Below, one piece after another: positions 33,330 through 62,154 of a stretch of 64,000 bases of DNA (position 1 is the stretch's first letter; the number at the start of each line of letters is the position of its first letter). The stretch is from Thunnus maccoyii (lineage: Eukaryota; Chordata; Actinopteri; Scombriformes; Scombridae), in NCBI RefSeq assembly GCF_910596095.1, contig NC_056538.1:18710501-18774500 (forward strand). Reading direction: 5' to 3'. The notes beneath the pieces were generated by a model, which searched no databases, was not told the origin of the DNA, and was given only the letters and a program-made list of their open reading frames with translations. A program made the translations under genes and the position numbers.

Positions 33330-34953
33330 TGACAGAATTCTACTGCCATATTCTGCCATACTATTTATACCATGGCAGCTATCCCTTTAATATCTCCAGG
33401 TGCATTTGTCCATTGTGGGCAATTTTGAACATGCAGTACTGTTACTGCTGCTGGATTAATAGGATGAAGTACTTTGATTTGTCAGGTTTTTAGTAAATGT
33501 CTGGTTTGTAGAACCACTAACATTTTTAGAAAATGTACTATATCACAATATATATTGATATAACAATACAAAATCACATACATTGCGTTGTATGATTTAT
33601 GATTTCCATATCACCCACCGCTTACACACATCTTCTAGACAACCAGCTGTTTTGCTTTTATACTCAGTGTTATCAGGCTGGAGGGAGGACTGAATAATTC
33701 ATCGCCAGTGATAAGAACCGACCAATGTCTGACATCACATGTAGTCCATCTCCATGGCAATCACCTGTCAATATTTATAAAACCACGCAGACCTTTCTGA
33801 TAGTAAAGTGTAGACAAAGGGGGCCCGTCCTCAGCCAAGCACTGATTGGCTGATCGATCTCAGCTGCACATCTGAGTAGAAAGTTGCAGGGCTGTAAATA
33901 TTCAGTCTGTGAATACAATTGAGAGCAAAATGTGCCACCAGAAAATGAGATGACTTCTCAGCACTGTTTGTGCCTCCTGTGTGGAAAGTATCATGTAGAG
34001 GGAACACGTCAATCCAATCAGCCCACTTAGACAGAGAACAGCTAATCCTACTATTACACTGCCAGAGGTAGGTTGAGGGGCGGGGGGGTGGGGGGGGGGG
34101 GGCACTATGTTCATGGAAACCAGGGTCTCACTTCTTTTCCTGGGATCAGACTCTGTGCATGACACGCTGTTGGTGCTGCTGAGCCAAACTGATAAGTCTG
34201 AAACATGAGGATGGGTCACACATGCTCATGCTCATGTAAACTTCCCCTCTCATACTGTTTAGGCCTCAGCTGACGTAGCATTGCATTTTGCATCCTTTAA
34301 TGCAAACTTAATCTGACTCTCTGGAAAGAGCGGGGAGTGTCTCTGCACGAGTAACAAAAATAAATTCTCCTTCTCCTTCCTGCTCAACACCTCCCGCTCC
34401 TGCATGAGAGATAAAAAATAACACCAAGTAAAATGTTAAGGGTAGTTTGACACACTTTGATTCTAGATCTGAAAAAGTACAATCTCAACGCAAATTTCCC
34501 TGCATTCGAGTGAATGCCATTTTCCAGTTGTGAATGTAGTTATTTATAGTGTGTATTCAGTGCTGTTGTCTGCTGCTGAGACCTCCAACAAGCTGCCTGT
34601 CACAGACACTCTTGGGGGTGAGAGACAGAGAAAGAAAGCTGGTATTCTTCTTCTTCCTCTTTTTTTTTTCAAAAATATCACAATATCAGAGGCCTATTCA
34701 CTCATCAGGCCACAGTATACTGTAATGACATCAATGGTCGCCATGACAACAGGAGGAGGGTGGATGACAACATCCTACTGCGTCTTTTAGAGCAGGAGAT
34801 CAGAGCACTGTTCAGGATTAGTGCCGCACAATAAAAAAATAAAAATAAAAAAAAAAACAGGCTGAGAGACAAATGTTCAAGCTCTGAACGCTGAGGAAAA
34901 AATGAACTCCTTTTAAAAAGCTGCACCTTTTCTCTGATATCCACCATGCAATA

Positions 34954-34955
<2 letters not shown>

Positions 34956-35010
<55 letters not shown>
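34956..35010. repeat. (AC)n microsatellite
   Basis: 55 bp of CA with one interruption (acaaac). Forms an inverted pair with the GT tract at 35091. Confidence 0.97.
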
Positions 35011-35012
<2 letters not shown>

Positions 35013-35086
35013 AAAAACTGCAAGCCCAGTGCAGCAGACAGGCTTTGTAGCAAGTGAGAGTGACGTAAATGCTGTGGCTCTGCACG

Positions 35087-35090
<4 letters not shown>

Positions 35091-35138
<48 letters not shown>
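35091..35138. repeat. (GT)n microsatellite
   Basis: 48 bp of pure GT, 80 bp from the complementary AC tract. Confidence 0.97.
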
Positions 35139-35140
<2 letters not shown>

Positions 35141-35742
35141 ATTACCGGTGGAACAAAGATTTTCTTCGCAATGAAAAGCTTATATGAAATCAGCTCTTCA
35201 TTGAAGGTCACGCTGCACTCACAGACGTGTGTCCCCCATTATTTAGCCACATTCCCTTGTCTCTGAATACGCACTGAACACACGCTGGCCGGCAGATGGA
35301 CAGAGCCAGAAATCCCAGTACAGATGACCCAGTAGTGCCTGGAAAAAATCAGCTCCTGCAGGCTCTGGAATGGATGTCATAGCCAAGCCAAGAGTCACAC
35401 ACACACACACACACACTGCTTGAGCGACCTTTGTGTTTTCTCTGCTCTCACCGCCACCCCGATATTATTCTAGAGAAGAAAGTTTGTAAGGTTTATAAAC
35501 AGTGAATAGATGACAGAATGAGAGAGGTAGGGGGGGAGCAGAAGTGACAAGGTGACTTGGGGAAAACATGTGGGCCAACGCTCCTCTTCTTCCTAACTGA
35601 TGTTTGTCATTTGTCACCCTGAGAGCATCTGACCTCACAATGTGTGTGTGTGTGTGTGTGTGTGTGCGCACGCCGTTGCTGCGTGGGGGCTTTGCTTGAC
35701 TCCTTTCATTATAAATGACACAGTCCTGGGAGGCAGCTGCAT

Positions 35743-35750
35743 TGACGTCA
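35743..35750. promoter_or_regulatory. Perfect CRE octamer TGACGTCA (intergenic)
   Basis: Third full CRE of the window, in the segment between the convergent 3' ends of sik2 and ppp2r1b. It is preceded by an E-box-like cagctg. Confidence 0.4.
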
Positions 35751-36849
35751 GGGCTCTCAGTGCTGTCAAGTGCTCTGGCTGCTGAAAATCCCCCCACCGC
35801 CTCCCCACCCTCAAATAACAGGATCTAAATAGGAAAGAAATAGGTTGCTGCTGTTTCATTACTGCCTCATGAACTCAAGTGGATTTAGGGGAGGATTAGC
35901 CTTCGTCCTCAAGTAATCGTGTTTTAATGAAGATTTTTGGTTGTAGTTTAAAGCTTGGCATGTTCCTCTGCTTCTAGCTTTAAAAAAATAAGTCTTCATA
36001 GACTGTCTCAAAGGTTCCATCTACGATCAAATCCTCCTCCTACCTCTCACCATTTCTTTAAAAACATGCCCCGCCTTGAAGATACTATATTCTAAATAGG
36101 TCTCAAGGTGGCCTCGCTGTAGCAGAATGTGCTGACATACAGCAGCTACCACCAACCTGTGCGTTACACTATACAGTATGTGCATAATGTGCTTTGGCGA
36201 TGAGGGATACTGTAAAAGGGCCGGGTGGAGGATTGGGAGGGCGCATGGCTCTGAAGGGAGGGCTGATGGGAGATTTTGAGGAGATTAAAAAGGGAAGGTT
36301 GAGATTCTAATAAAGATCTCTGCCATCTGATTTATTGCCTTAATCCTCTGTGCTTATTGCTCATTTGGAATCAACAAAAAGACGAGCGTGTTGAAGATCT
36401 GCTGCATATAGCAAAAAACAAAGTACAACTACATTAGTTATGCAAAAAAAAAAAATGATGAAAACATTTTTTCATGTGTGAAAAAACTTTTACTCTCCCC
36501 AGCAGTAGTCAGGGTGAGGGCAGGTGTCAGGGTGACGCTAGGGGTCAGCTGCAGATCCCGCCTTGCTCTACATGGTTCCCTGTGGCCAAAACAGCCCGGA
36601 GGACCTGCACTTTCATCTACACAGCAGCTGCCTACCAGGTCAGAGCTGACCAAATATGAGATGAGGAACATGTGAAATGAATCCCACATTTATTTGGAGT
36701 CCTTTACAGGCTGAGAAAATATACTTAAAAAGCGTATAAAGATTGTTACAAAGCCCGCAAAGAATATCCAAGGAGTTCATTACATCAGTGAATTATAGTG
36801 GATGTTGTTTGTTTTTTGTATGTACTCAACAAAGTGTATATTCCAGTGT

Positions 36850-37260
36850 TTCTGCCATTGCACTGAACACTGTTTGCCAAAAGCACACAACCAGAAACAC
36901 ATCACCCCCTCCGTGAAGCCTGGGGGTCGCAGTGTCATGCTGTGGCTTCTCTGCAGCAGTCCCTGAAAGGCTGGCGAAGGTTGAGGAGGAAATAAATGCA
37001 GTAGTCTGTAGGAGAACTGCCGCTTAAGAAATGTATTTTCCAGTAAGTAACCAATCCCAAACATAGATTAAAAGCTACACAGGAATGGCACCAGAACAAA
37101 AATGTTAAATCCTACAACAACAGAGTCCAGAACCAAGGCCAAACCAGAATTTTGACAGTACTTCAAAATTGTGATCCACTCCATCACTATGCAGCTTGAC
37201 AAAGCTTGAGCAGTGTCCAAATGTGCTGACAGACCTGACCACGTACCAGATACTGACATG
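36850..37260 (+). pseudogene. Decayed Tc1/mariner-like transposase fragment
   Basis: Frame-broken translation around 36915-36945 gives VKPGGRSVMLW, matching the Tc1-type VKHGGGSVMLWG core. It is followed by ERLAKVEEEINAV (cf. the KVEG-MN-YR segment) and, after a frameshift, a stretch resembling the NPKH region of the DDE domain (near 37045). No inverted terminal repeats were found and several stops interrupt it. Confidence 0.5.
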
Positions 37261-37340
37261 ACGTGACAGCAGTGAATATTTTAATCATGCAGCAGCAAGG
37301 CAAATGTCAAAAATTATGCCTGCAATTGCATTTATCTTAT

Positions 37341-37960
37341 CAACTTACAGTTCAACTGCTTTCAGTTGTGAGACAAAAACTGACATTTCAACTGTTTTCA
37401 TATTTTACACAGGTAACAATTCAACTGCTTTCAGCCTTACATGTAATTTCAGCCTACAATTGACATTTCAACTCTCACTCTTCAAATGACACTTCAACTG
37501 CTTTCAGTCGCTACATCTTGGTTGTTACAACTGACATTGCAACTGTTTTCATCTTTCACCAAACTGCTTCCAACTCTTCAGCCTTACATCATCTTTCATC
37601 TCTTACCCTTCAAATGACAATTCAACTGCTTTCAGTTGTTATAGTAAACACATTTCAACTGTTTTCATCTTTCAACTTAAAACTACTTTCTTCTTACTTT
37701 TTAAATTATATTTCTACTGCTGTTCTCATTCTTCAACTGCTTTAAGCGCTTCAGTTGATATTTCAACTGCTTTCATCTTGTATCCTTTAACAGAGCTCAT
37801 CTGCTTTCAGTTACTGCACTTCCATTTCAAGGAGTTCAACTCTATCAGTACTTTTACTTAACTAATACTTCAATGAGACTCAGTGTTTACACAAATTTCT
37901 TCCAGCACTTTCATTTTAACTGCTGTTTCAATGATTTCAACTGTAAAACTGTCAAAACAG
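37341..37960. repeat. Degenerate minisatellite based on TTCAACTGCTTTCAG
   Basis: The words ttcaactgctttcag / tttcaactgttttcat recur at 37351, 37387, 37420, 37493, 37538, 37621, 37653, 37731 and 37761, about 30-36 bp apart or multiples of this. Units alternate between a ...CTGCTTTCAGTTGT form and a ...CTGTTTTCATCTT form. Not coding. Confidence 0.75.
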
Positions 37961-38441
37961 CTATTTACAGTAATCTTGTAGGAAAAAGTATGACTCATGG
38001 GAAACTTGCAATTATGCAACTGTATGAGTATATATTTATGTTTGACTTGGAGTGATTTTACTAATGTTAAGGGATTTTTATGTTAGCTGGTTGGAATCTT
38101 TTTAATTTTTTTTTTTTTTTTTACATCAATTGGATATAAATTGCACTTTGTGTTGTGTTTGATATCTCATGTCAAATCATTTTAACTGCTAATAAAACAA
38201 AGCAGTTGTTTTGATATCATTTCCTGTTGCTTATCATCATGCAGTAAGAAATTGGCAATTACAGTGCCAAGAGGTCTTGATGTACTGAAGCTGTAACTAG
38301 TTATAAAAGAAGGCTACACTGGTTCCTTTGTGTTACTTTATTCAGATCAAGATACAGTAGTACAGCATCCCAATTGTGAAGAGATTTCAAAATAAAAATA
38401 AAAGCACAGACTTCGTGATACAGGACAATCAACAATCAAGG

Positions 38442-38447
38442 TTTATT
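38442..38447 (-). terminator. Candidate polyadenylation signal of ppp2r1b
   Basis: AATAAA on the - strand, followed by a T/G-rich stretch (TTGATTGTTGATTGTCCTGT on that strand), the expected downstream element. It would give a 3' UTR of about 1.6 kb. A second AATAAA on the same strand lies at 38542-38547. Confidence 0.5.
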
Positions 38448-40023
38448 CAAGAGAACAAAATGAGAGGGGAGGGGGAAGGAGGGAACAGCGGGAGTAGTTC
38501 AGGGAAAGACAAAAGTTTCTTTTTTCAACACAGACGATACATTTATTCAACCCGCCCATAACCATCCCAGCTCCCACCCCATAATAAAACATTATGCAGT
38601 CTTACATACACATGCTCGATGTCCCCCATCCCACTTTCTTTGAAAGCATGCACTTGTTCTCCATCGTGTATGGATCCACTAGCAAGCATCGTACACTGAC
38701 CTTATGCTTCTAAATCTCATACACAGTGGAGGACTTAGCATAGACTTATGGGGAAACTAGGTGGCTCGAGGACACAAGGAGTGCCGCGGTTTCATAAATC
38801 CAACGAACCTGATAGCTGTAGTCAATTTAGTTTTACCATCCCATTAAACGTCCAAGGAAAAGTGTCCCTTACAGAAAAGAACGTCTCTTTACAGAACAGG
38901 ACAGGTGAAAACTGTTTACCCAGGCATACTAAAAGAAAACACCACCGCTGATCAAAGTCATTGGCACAAAAATTAAGAGCAATGCCGAGAGCATACTGCA
39001 GAATAAAATCGCAACTGACACACTACTTTTCCCACCCTTGTACATCAACAAAATCACCGAGGATTTGGAGTAGGGATAATTATAAGCAACACTTTACGAC
39101 TGAGCTGGTCCCTATTACTTTGGGTCGAGGTAATTCATTTGTTTGACCAATTCAATCTGTGTTGCTGCAGAGAACAAACTGTGTAGAGGGAAAGGTTAGT
39201 CTGGTAGATGGAGTTGGGAAAGGACACTATTTGAGATTGATTAGTACATGCAATCAATGAGAGAGTTCATCAGATTACATGCAGTAATGGACACCCCCAT
39301 TATTTCGTTGTACAGAAAAACCCTGTGAAGCATTTAAGAGACACAACAGGTTTGGTCTGGTGCAAAAAGAGACTGCCTTATAGACCCGCACAGACCTTTC
39401 AATCACTTCTCTGGGTAGCCACATCAGTGTCTCTGGGAAAAGAGAGCGATCAAAGGGCTGATTCGAGAGGAAGCTCAGCAAAATAAACAGCTTGTTGCAC
39501 CATCTGCTGCTCAAAGTTTAAGTCTAGCACTGGGAGAAAAGTGCAGAGAGCTAGCACGGCGCTGGGCACTGAGTAGCGAACATAGACATGTGGTATGCTG
39601 TGATGACTGTGGCTAAAGTACAACAGTGGCCAAGGATGTAAAAAGGGAGGAATGTGAGAGGGGTTGTGATTAGCGATGCCTAGCTAGTACAGTAGCACAT
39701 TAGTCAGCATGCACCACTTAATGCAATTTCATCACATTTTGCCTTTGTTAAAGCACCCATTTACAGCAAAGCGGAAGGTTAACAAAGAAGCCTGTGCTAT
39801 GCCTGGACATGGACTACCATTGTACAGTCAAAAAAAAAAGGAAAAAAAAGAAGAAGAAAAAAACAGAGAAAAGAAAAAAAAAAAAAAAAAAAAAAAAGGA
39901 TAAAACAATTGTTAACAGCTTTCTCTATACATTTACCAGTTGTTCCTGAACATCAATAAATATCTTGTAAAAGTGTTGCGGTGTTGTTTCGGGTGGTTGT
40001 CTGGTTTAGCCGTGTTGGGTTGG
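38448..40023 (-). other. Probable ppp2r1b 3' UTR
   Basis: Lies between the ppp2r1b stop and the candidate poly(A) signal. Includes an A tract on the + strand (39868-39897, poly-U in the transcript). No coding frame is recognisable in it. Confidence 0.55.
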
Positions 40024-57558
<17,535 letters not shown>

Positions 57559-57723
57559 ATGGCTTCCCAACAGCAGCAACCCGGTGTGCCGATGTCTCAG
57601 CCCGGATTACAACAGTCTGCCACATTACAACAACAACAGCAGCAGCAGTTGAGTCAACAGCAAGACTTTGATCCTGTTCATAGATTTAAAATGCTTATTC
57701 CACAGCTGAAAGAAAGTCTGCAG
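57559..57723 (+). CDS. med29: med29 exon 1
   Basis: Residues 1-55. Q-rich leader, then DFDPVHRFKMLIPQLKESLQ. Donor CAG|gtaatt. The Gln run mixes CAA and CAG. Confidence 0.96.
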
Positions 57724-59403
57724 GTAATTGTTCCCGCATCAAGCTAAAAGCTAAAACCGAAAATGCCCTAAAATGTCACAATAGATAAAGTTGCTGTGCT
57801 AACGATTTCACAGTCCAAGTTCTTAATTTTGAGAGATAAATTAAAGATTTGGAACATTATGCTTTAACTTAAAGCCTTTTCTTTATCTTAGAATTTAATG
57901 AAGATTGCATCTCTGAATTTGGCCCACAATACGTCAATAGACAACGGCATGTAAGTAGCCTGATTGGGGGGGAACGTTTACAGCAATGGACCTGAAAGAA
58001 AGTTGTTTCTAATTTTTGAATGTGTCTTTTGTTTCTTTTGGTTTAGCAAAAGTAGCGACGCCACCGTTCAGCGCTTTGACAAAAGCCTGGAGGAGTTTTA
58101 TGCCCTTTGCGATCAACTGGAGCTGTGTTTGGTAAGACTTAAATACACAAAGTACACACATATCATCAAAAGTATGTTTGTTGAGCTGGGACAGATCCTG
58201 TACTGGATTCTGGCAGTCAGTGATCTCCACAGCTGAGAAGAAAGTTCCCTTATTTATTTATGTCAACCTTGTCTCTTTAATTCATTAATTCAAGTGCTCA
58301 GTAATACTGCTAATTTTGGTAAATGAATAATGCTCAAGTGTCTAAGAGCTAAATATAAATGTACCTTAACATTCAATAGGTGGTGAATGAGTCACCATAT
58401 TTTAGGGAACTGTCAACTGTAGCTGCAACTAACGATTATTTAAATTATCGATTAATCTTCCAGTTATTTTTTTGGTCTACAAAACGCCAAAAAACAGTGA
58501 AAAATATCCATCACAATTTCCTACAGCCCAACGCGACGTCATTAAATGTCTTATTTTGTCCAACCAACTGTCCAAAACCCAAAGATATTTAATTTACTAT
58601 AATGTGAGACCAAGAGAAGCAGCAAATTCTTAAATTTGAGAACCTGAAACATCAAATATTTGTCATTTTTGTAAAAAAAAAAAAAAAAAAGACCTACCCA
58701 ATTCTTCAATTATCAATTATTAATTTTCTCTCAATCGACTAATCGATTAATCGATGAATCATTGCAGCTCTACTGTCAACCCACCTGAAAACAAACTGAT
58801 TTTCAACCCTAATTCTGTGTCCTTGTCATAAATGGAGTGAACACAGATGAATAGAGCCTTGCTAGAAGATAGTATATACACAAATGTAAAGGTATACACT
58901 GTAGGATACAGTATGTATATAAAAATGTGTGTAATTACTGAGACAAATACATCAAGATAATCCAAAAAATCAGTGAAGTAGAAATTTAGTTAAGTGTTTT
59001 TTTAAGTTTTCCTGTCCTGTAGTCTAAATGTTGTTTAGAGGGTTTTTCACTTTCTCTTGAAAAATGATATTGGTGAAACCTCAAGGACATGTAGCTGAAC
59101 AGTCTAACACACCACATACTATACCAACACTTACAACTGAAAACACAATCTCATCTTTTTCTGTCCTCTGTGCAGCGGCTGGCATACGAGTGCCTCTCCC
59201 AGAGCATCGACAGTGCCAAACATTCACCCAACCTGGTTCCAACAGCCACCAAACCAGACACAGTGCAGACAGAGTCCATGTCTTATGCCCAGTACCTTGG
59301 CATGATCAAGTCTCAGATCTCCTGCGCCAAAGATATCCATAACGCTCTGCTGGAGTGTTCCAAGAAGATTGCAGGAAAAGGACAGCCTCAGGGAATCATG
59401 TAG
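57559..59403 (+). CDS. med29: Mediator complex subunit 29, complete, 4 exons
   Basis: Subunit of the Mediator tail module (homologue of Drosophila Intersex), which links activators to RNA polymerase II in the nucleus. Exons 57559-57723, 57892-57950, 58047-58131, 59176-59403 give 537 nt, 178 residues; human MED29 has 200, with a longer N-terminal linker and C-terminus. Seen: a Q-rich start (MASQQQQPGVPMSQPG, then a run of seven Gln), QQDFDPVHRFKMLIPQLKES, VQRFDKSLEEFYALCDQLEL, LSQSIDSAKHSPNLVPTATK, and QISCAKDIHNALLECSKK. All splice phases agree. Start context aagATGG is good. Confidence 0.96.
57892..57950 (+). CDS. med29: med29 exon 2
   Basis: Encodes NLMKIASLNLAHNTSIDNG, matching human NLIQNTNIDNG. 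Acceptor atcttag, donor GGCAT|gtaagt, phase 2. Confidence 0.93.
58047..58131 (+). CDS. med29: med29 exon 3
   Basis: Completes Ile, then KSSDATVQRFDKSLEEFYAL and CDQLELCL. Acceptor ggtttag, donor TTG|gtaaga. Confidence 0.96.
58418..58771. mobile_element. ATTAATCGATTA-end element with 9-bp flanking repeat
   Basis: 354 bp within the third med29 intron. The ends tgtagctgcaac and attgcagctct are inverted, with inner tcgattaatcgat words at both ends. Flanked by identical ACTGTCAAC at 58409-58417 and 58772-58780. Confidence 0.75.
59176..59403 (+). CDS. med29: med29 exon 4 and stop
   Basis: RLAYECLSQSIDSAKHSPNL through IAGKGQPQGIM, TAG at 59401. Acceptor ctctgtgcag. Lacks the Pro/Gly-rich tail of human MED29. 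Confidence 0.96.
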   Translation, partial: RLAYECLSQSIDSAKHSPNLVPTATKPDTVQTESMSYAQYLGMIKSQISCAKDIHNALLECSKKIAGKGQPQGIM

Positions 59404-59650
59404 ACCTGGACTGACTATCCCAACCCTTTATGCATCCGGTGACTTTTTGGAATTTCACATTTGCTGTTTAATGCTCAAGATCCTGTGTATTTAGTTTTGT
59501 TTTGTTTTTTTAAATAATTTATGTTCCTTGTTAACGCTGTGTAAATATTCCTGACAAAAAGTCATGTTCTAAGATGACCAGCAGGTGGTGGCAAAGTTGT
59601 AACTGCCAACTCAATATTCACAAGTCTTTTGTAGCTTATTTGTATTGACT

Positions 59651-59656
59651 ATTAAA
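59651..59656 (+). terminator. Candidate med29 polyadenylation signal ATTAAA
   Basis: 248 bp after the stop, followed by a G/T-rich stretch (actggggttttctc). It gives a short 3' UTR. Confidence 0.6.
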
Positions 59657-59659
59657 ACC

Positions 59660-62031
59660 TTTCTACTGATACTGGGGTTTTCTCATTATTATTATTCAAG
59701 ATGCAAAAGAGACTATCCATCATTATCCTCTTTATCTGATGAAAGGTTTTTAAATGAAACCATGATTTATAAGCACAGAAGCCCATGTAGATGCAGGTAG
59801 TGTGGTGAGAAAATAAAATCTAAGGGGGAATTATAAAAGAAAATCCTGCAGCCAATTCCCAGAGGATTATCTTCATTTGACTTTTATAAAAACAAAAACA
59901 TGGTTTAATTTTACTCTTTTATTTGTCAGCATTAAATTTTTAAAAGATTGAGTGCTGGAATTAGTAAAATAATTTTAAAATATCAGAGTTAAAGACTCAA
60001 AATTTACAGTGGCAGCAGAGTAAAGTTTCTTCTTAATAAAAGAGATCTGTAAACATACATAACATGCAAGTAATAGCAAAGCTCTTTATTGTTGGAAGAT
60101 TCTGTAAAACTAGTGTCCTGTTTAACTCTTATAAAAGCAATAATGTTCATATAATGGGGTGACAGAATAGTAGCCCGGTAAAACCCTGAGGAATTTAAAG
60201 AGAAGACTTTTTGCAGGGGGAAGGAGAGGTTATGAGATTGTGCAAACTTTTCTCCAATATGTTTCCTCTTGTCACATGACAAACCAGAGAGGCATAAAAC
60301 AAGTATGACCACTGAGTTAACTTTCAGCACCCTGAGAAGTTCTCAAGTGGCTCATCCATGTTACGTAAACATACTAGGGGAGCGTGCCATTTTTGTCTGC
60401 ATGCTCTGTATTCCTGGAATAAATTCAGTATATACTTGGATCCTTGTTGAGCTGTAGTATATGGGTAAGAGGTTCCTTCCTATCATATGTTGGAGAAAGG
60501 AATTAATGAAGTCTGATACAGCAGCACGTGAGCGGGGAGCCTGGTGGGCTTGCAGCTGTGTAACATCTCAGACCAATCTGAGCTACTGACAAGTGCTTAG
60601 ATCCAAAAATACTACCCTGGGTCATTACCAAACAAGCACAACAAGAGGTTCATTACAATACAGGCTCATGTTCTCATAGACCCTCTGCAGGCATAAACTA
60701 ATATTTTTAAGTTGTGACTAGCTTCTTTCTTTATTTCTTATCAGTGAGTACAATAGATATAATAAAACAAAACACCAGATTTATCATCTTATTTTTACAT
60801 TTTTATTTTTAGATGATAGTCTGTGTTGACATAAAACTTATTTTTAAAGCTTGAAAAAATATACAAGAACAAAGCTAGAGAATAATCCAGACATTGTCAA
60901 GAGTTTGTGCTATGCAGCGCTGAGTTCATCAGATGAAAAACAAGAGAAACCAAAGTAACAATATAAAAAGGGAAGCTTATTATTTTTCTTTTTACAAAGA
61001 TTACAGCAGATAAAATACATATATCTAGAACATCAGATACTAGACAATATAATTACAAACAGACAATTTAGACATAGTGTAAGTGCATTAGTGGATTTCA
61101 AACGAGTCAGTAAATGAGTCACTACATTTTGTGGCTAGTTGCATTATAAAAATGACATAATTTGACAAATCATAGAACAAATTCTATTCATCGGATGCAA
61201 AATGTTATGAATTCATTGCTCGTAGTGCAAGTAGTGTCTATGAACCCTCCTTTCTTATGTTGTATTGGCTTATTTTAATTTGTTTCAACCCCACTACATC
61301 CATAGAAATACTAATGATCCCTTTGGTTTCCTGGTTGGTGTGAAAGAATAAGGACCCTTTGTACCATTATTGTGATTCTCTATCAGCCACTACAAGTAAT
61401 AATTCTGTCATCGCTGGTTTTGCATGTTCTACAGCCCATAAATCACATTTATCTCACATTACTGTCACTATTCTCCAAAGCATACCATAGGATTTTCATT
61501 TTTTTCTATGTTTGAACTGCCATGATTTTAGCTTAATCCCACTATGGCATAAAATTAACTAGCAGAGACCTTAAAGATACAATTCCTGACTAGCTATAGT
61601 GCTTCCCCAAACCCTGTATGTCTTGGCATTCTTCTGTTTGTTTTCATACTCAGCTGTGAACCATGCTGAGATTCAAAATGTCAACAGTGAGATGGCAGAA
61701 GCAAGCTGACCCCAAAAGAGCAGATCAAATGTCCACTGTAATGGAACAGCCATCTCCAGCAGGTTTCAGTTCTCTGCAAGTTGGTAAAAATGGGCAGCAG
61801 TAATATAAAATGTATGCAATTGGGCCAAAATATGTAAAATCACAGATAAAAGCTCTTAAATATTTCAAATTGCGGGTCAGTGCCTTCTGATTCTGTCTTT
61901 CATGTTGATGAGACTGGGGTGTATATATGAGTACAGAGCACCAGAGTGTAATGTGTAATGCTTGAAGGACTTTAATAAGCATACAGACAGAACAATGTTT
62001 TTACTGCTTTGTCGAGCAATTCATGTTGCTT
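59660..62031. other. Intergenic DNA, possible 3' UTR of a minus-strand gene
   Basis: No coding frame recognised. If the terminal exon proposed at 62032-62061 is real, about 60800-62031 would be its 3' UTR, with AATAAA on the - strand at 60802-60807. Confidence 0.35.
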
Positions 62032-62061
62032 TTACCCACAGCCGTGGCCTTTGGTTGTTCT
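62032..62061 (-). CDS. Candidate 3'-terminal coding exon of an unidentified gene
   Basis: On the - strand, a strong acceptor (long CT-rich tract ending TTTTCCACAG, exon from 62061) precedes a short open frame. In one phase it reads RTTKGHGCG and stop (TAA at 62034-62032); another phase stays open ten codons further. I do not recognise the protein. Upstream exons would lie beyond the LINE, probably outside the window. It could equally be a chance acceptor. Confidence 0.2.
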   Translation of the reverse strand, partial: RTTKGHGCG

Positions 62062-62154
62062 CTGTGGAAAACACAAAAGAGAGAAATTAAATAAACACAG
62101 TTCAAAAGCTTATTAGCCTACTATGATAACATATTTTACAGAGCATAATGTGTC

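Larger units (their letters stand above)
33330..36840. other. Intergenic DNA between sik2 and ppp2r1b
   Basis: No exon recognised. Holds poly-G (34080-34102), an AC tract (34956-35010), a GT tract (35091-35138), CA and TG tracts near 35398 and 35639, and a perfect CRE at 35743. A TGACGTAA variant lies at 35060-35067. Confidence 0.7.

Noticed and set aside
37341..37960. CRISPR-like spaced repeats (TTCAACTG)
   Set aside because: Repeats are degenerate, spacers are short and related to each other, and the context is a vertebrate genome.
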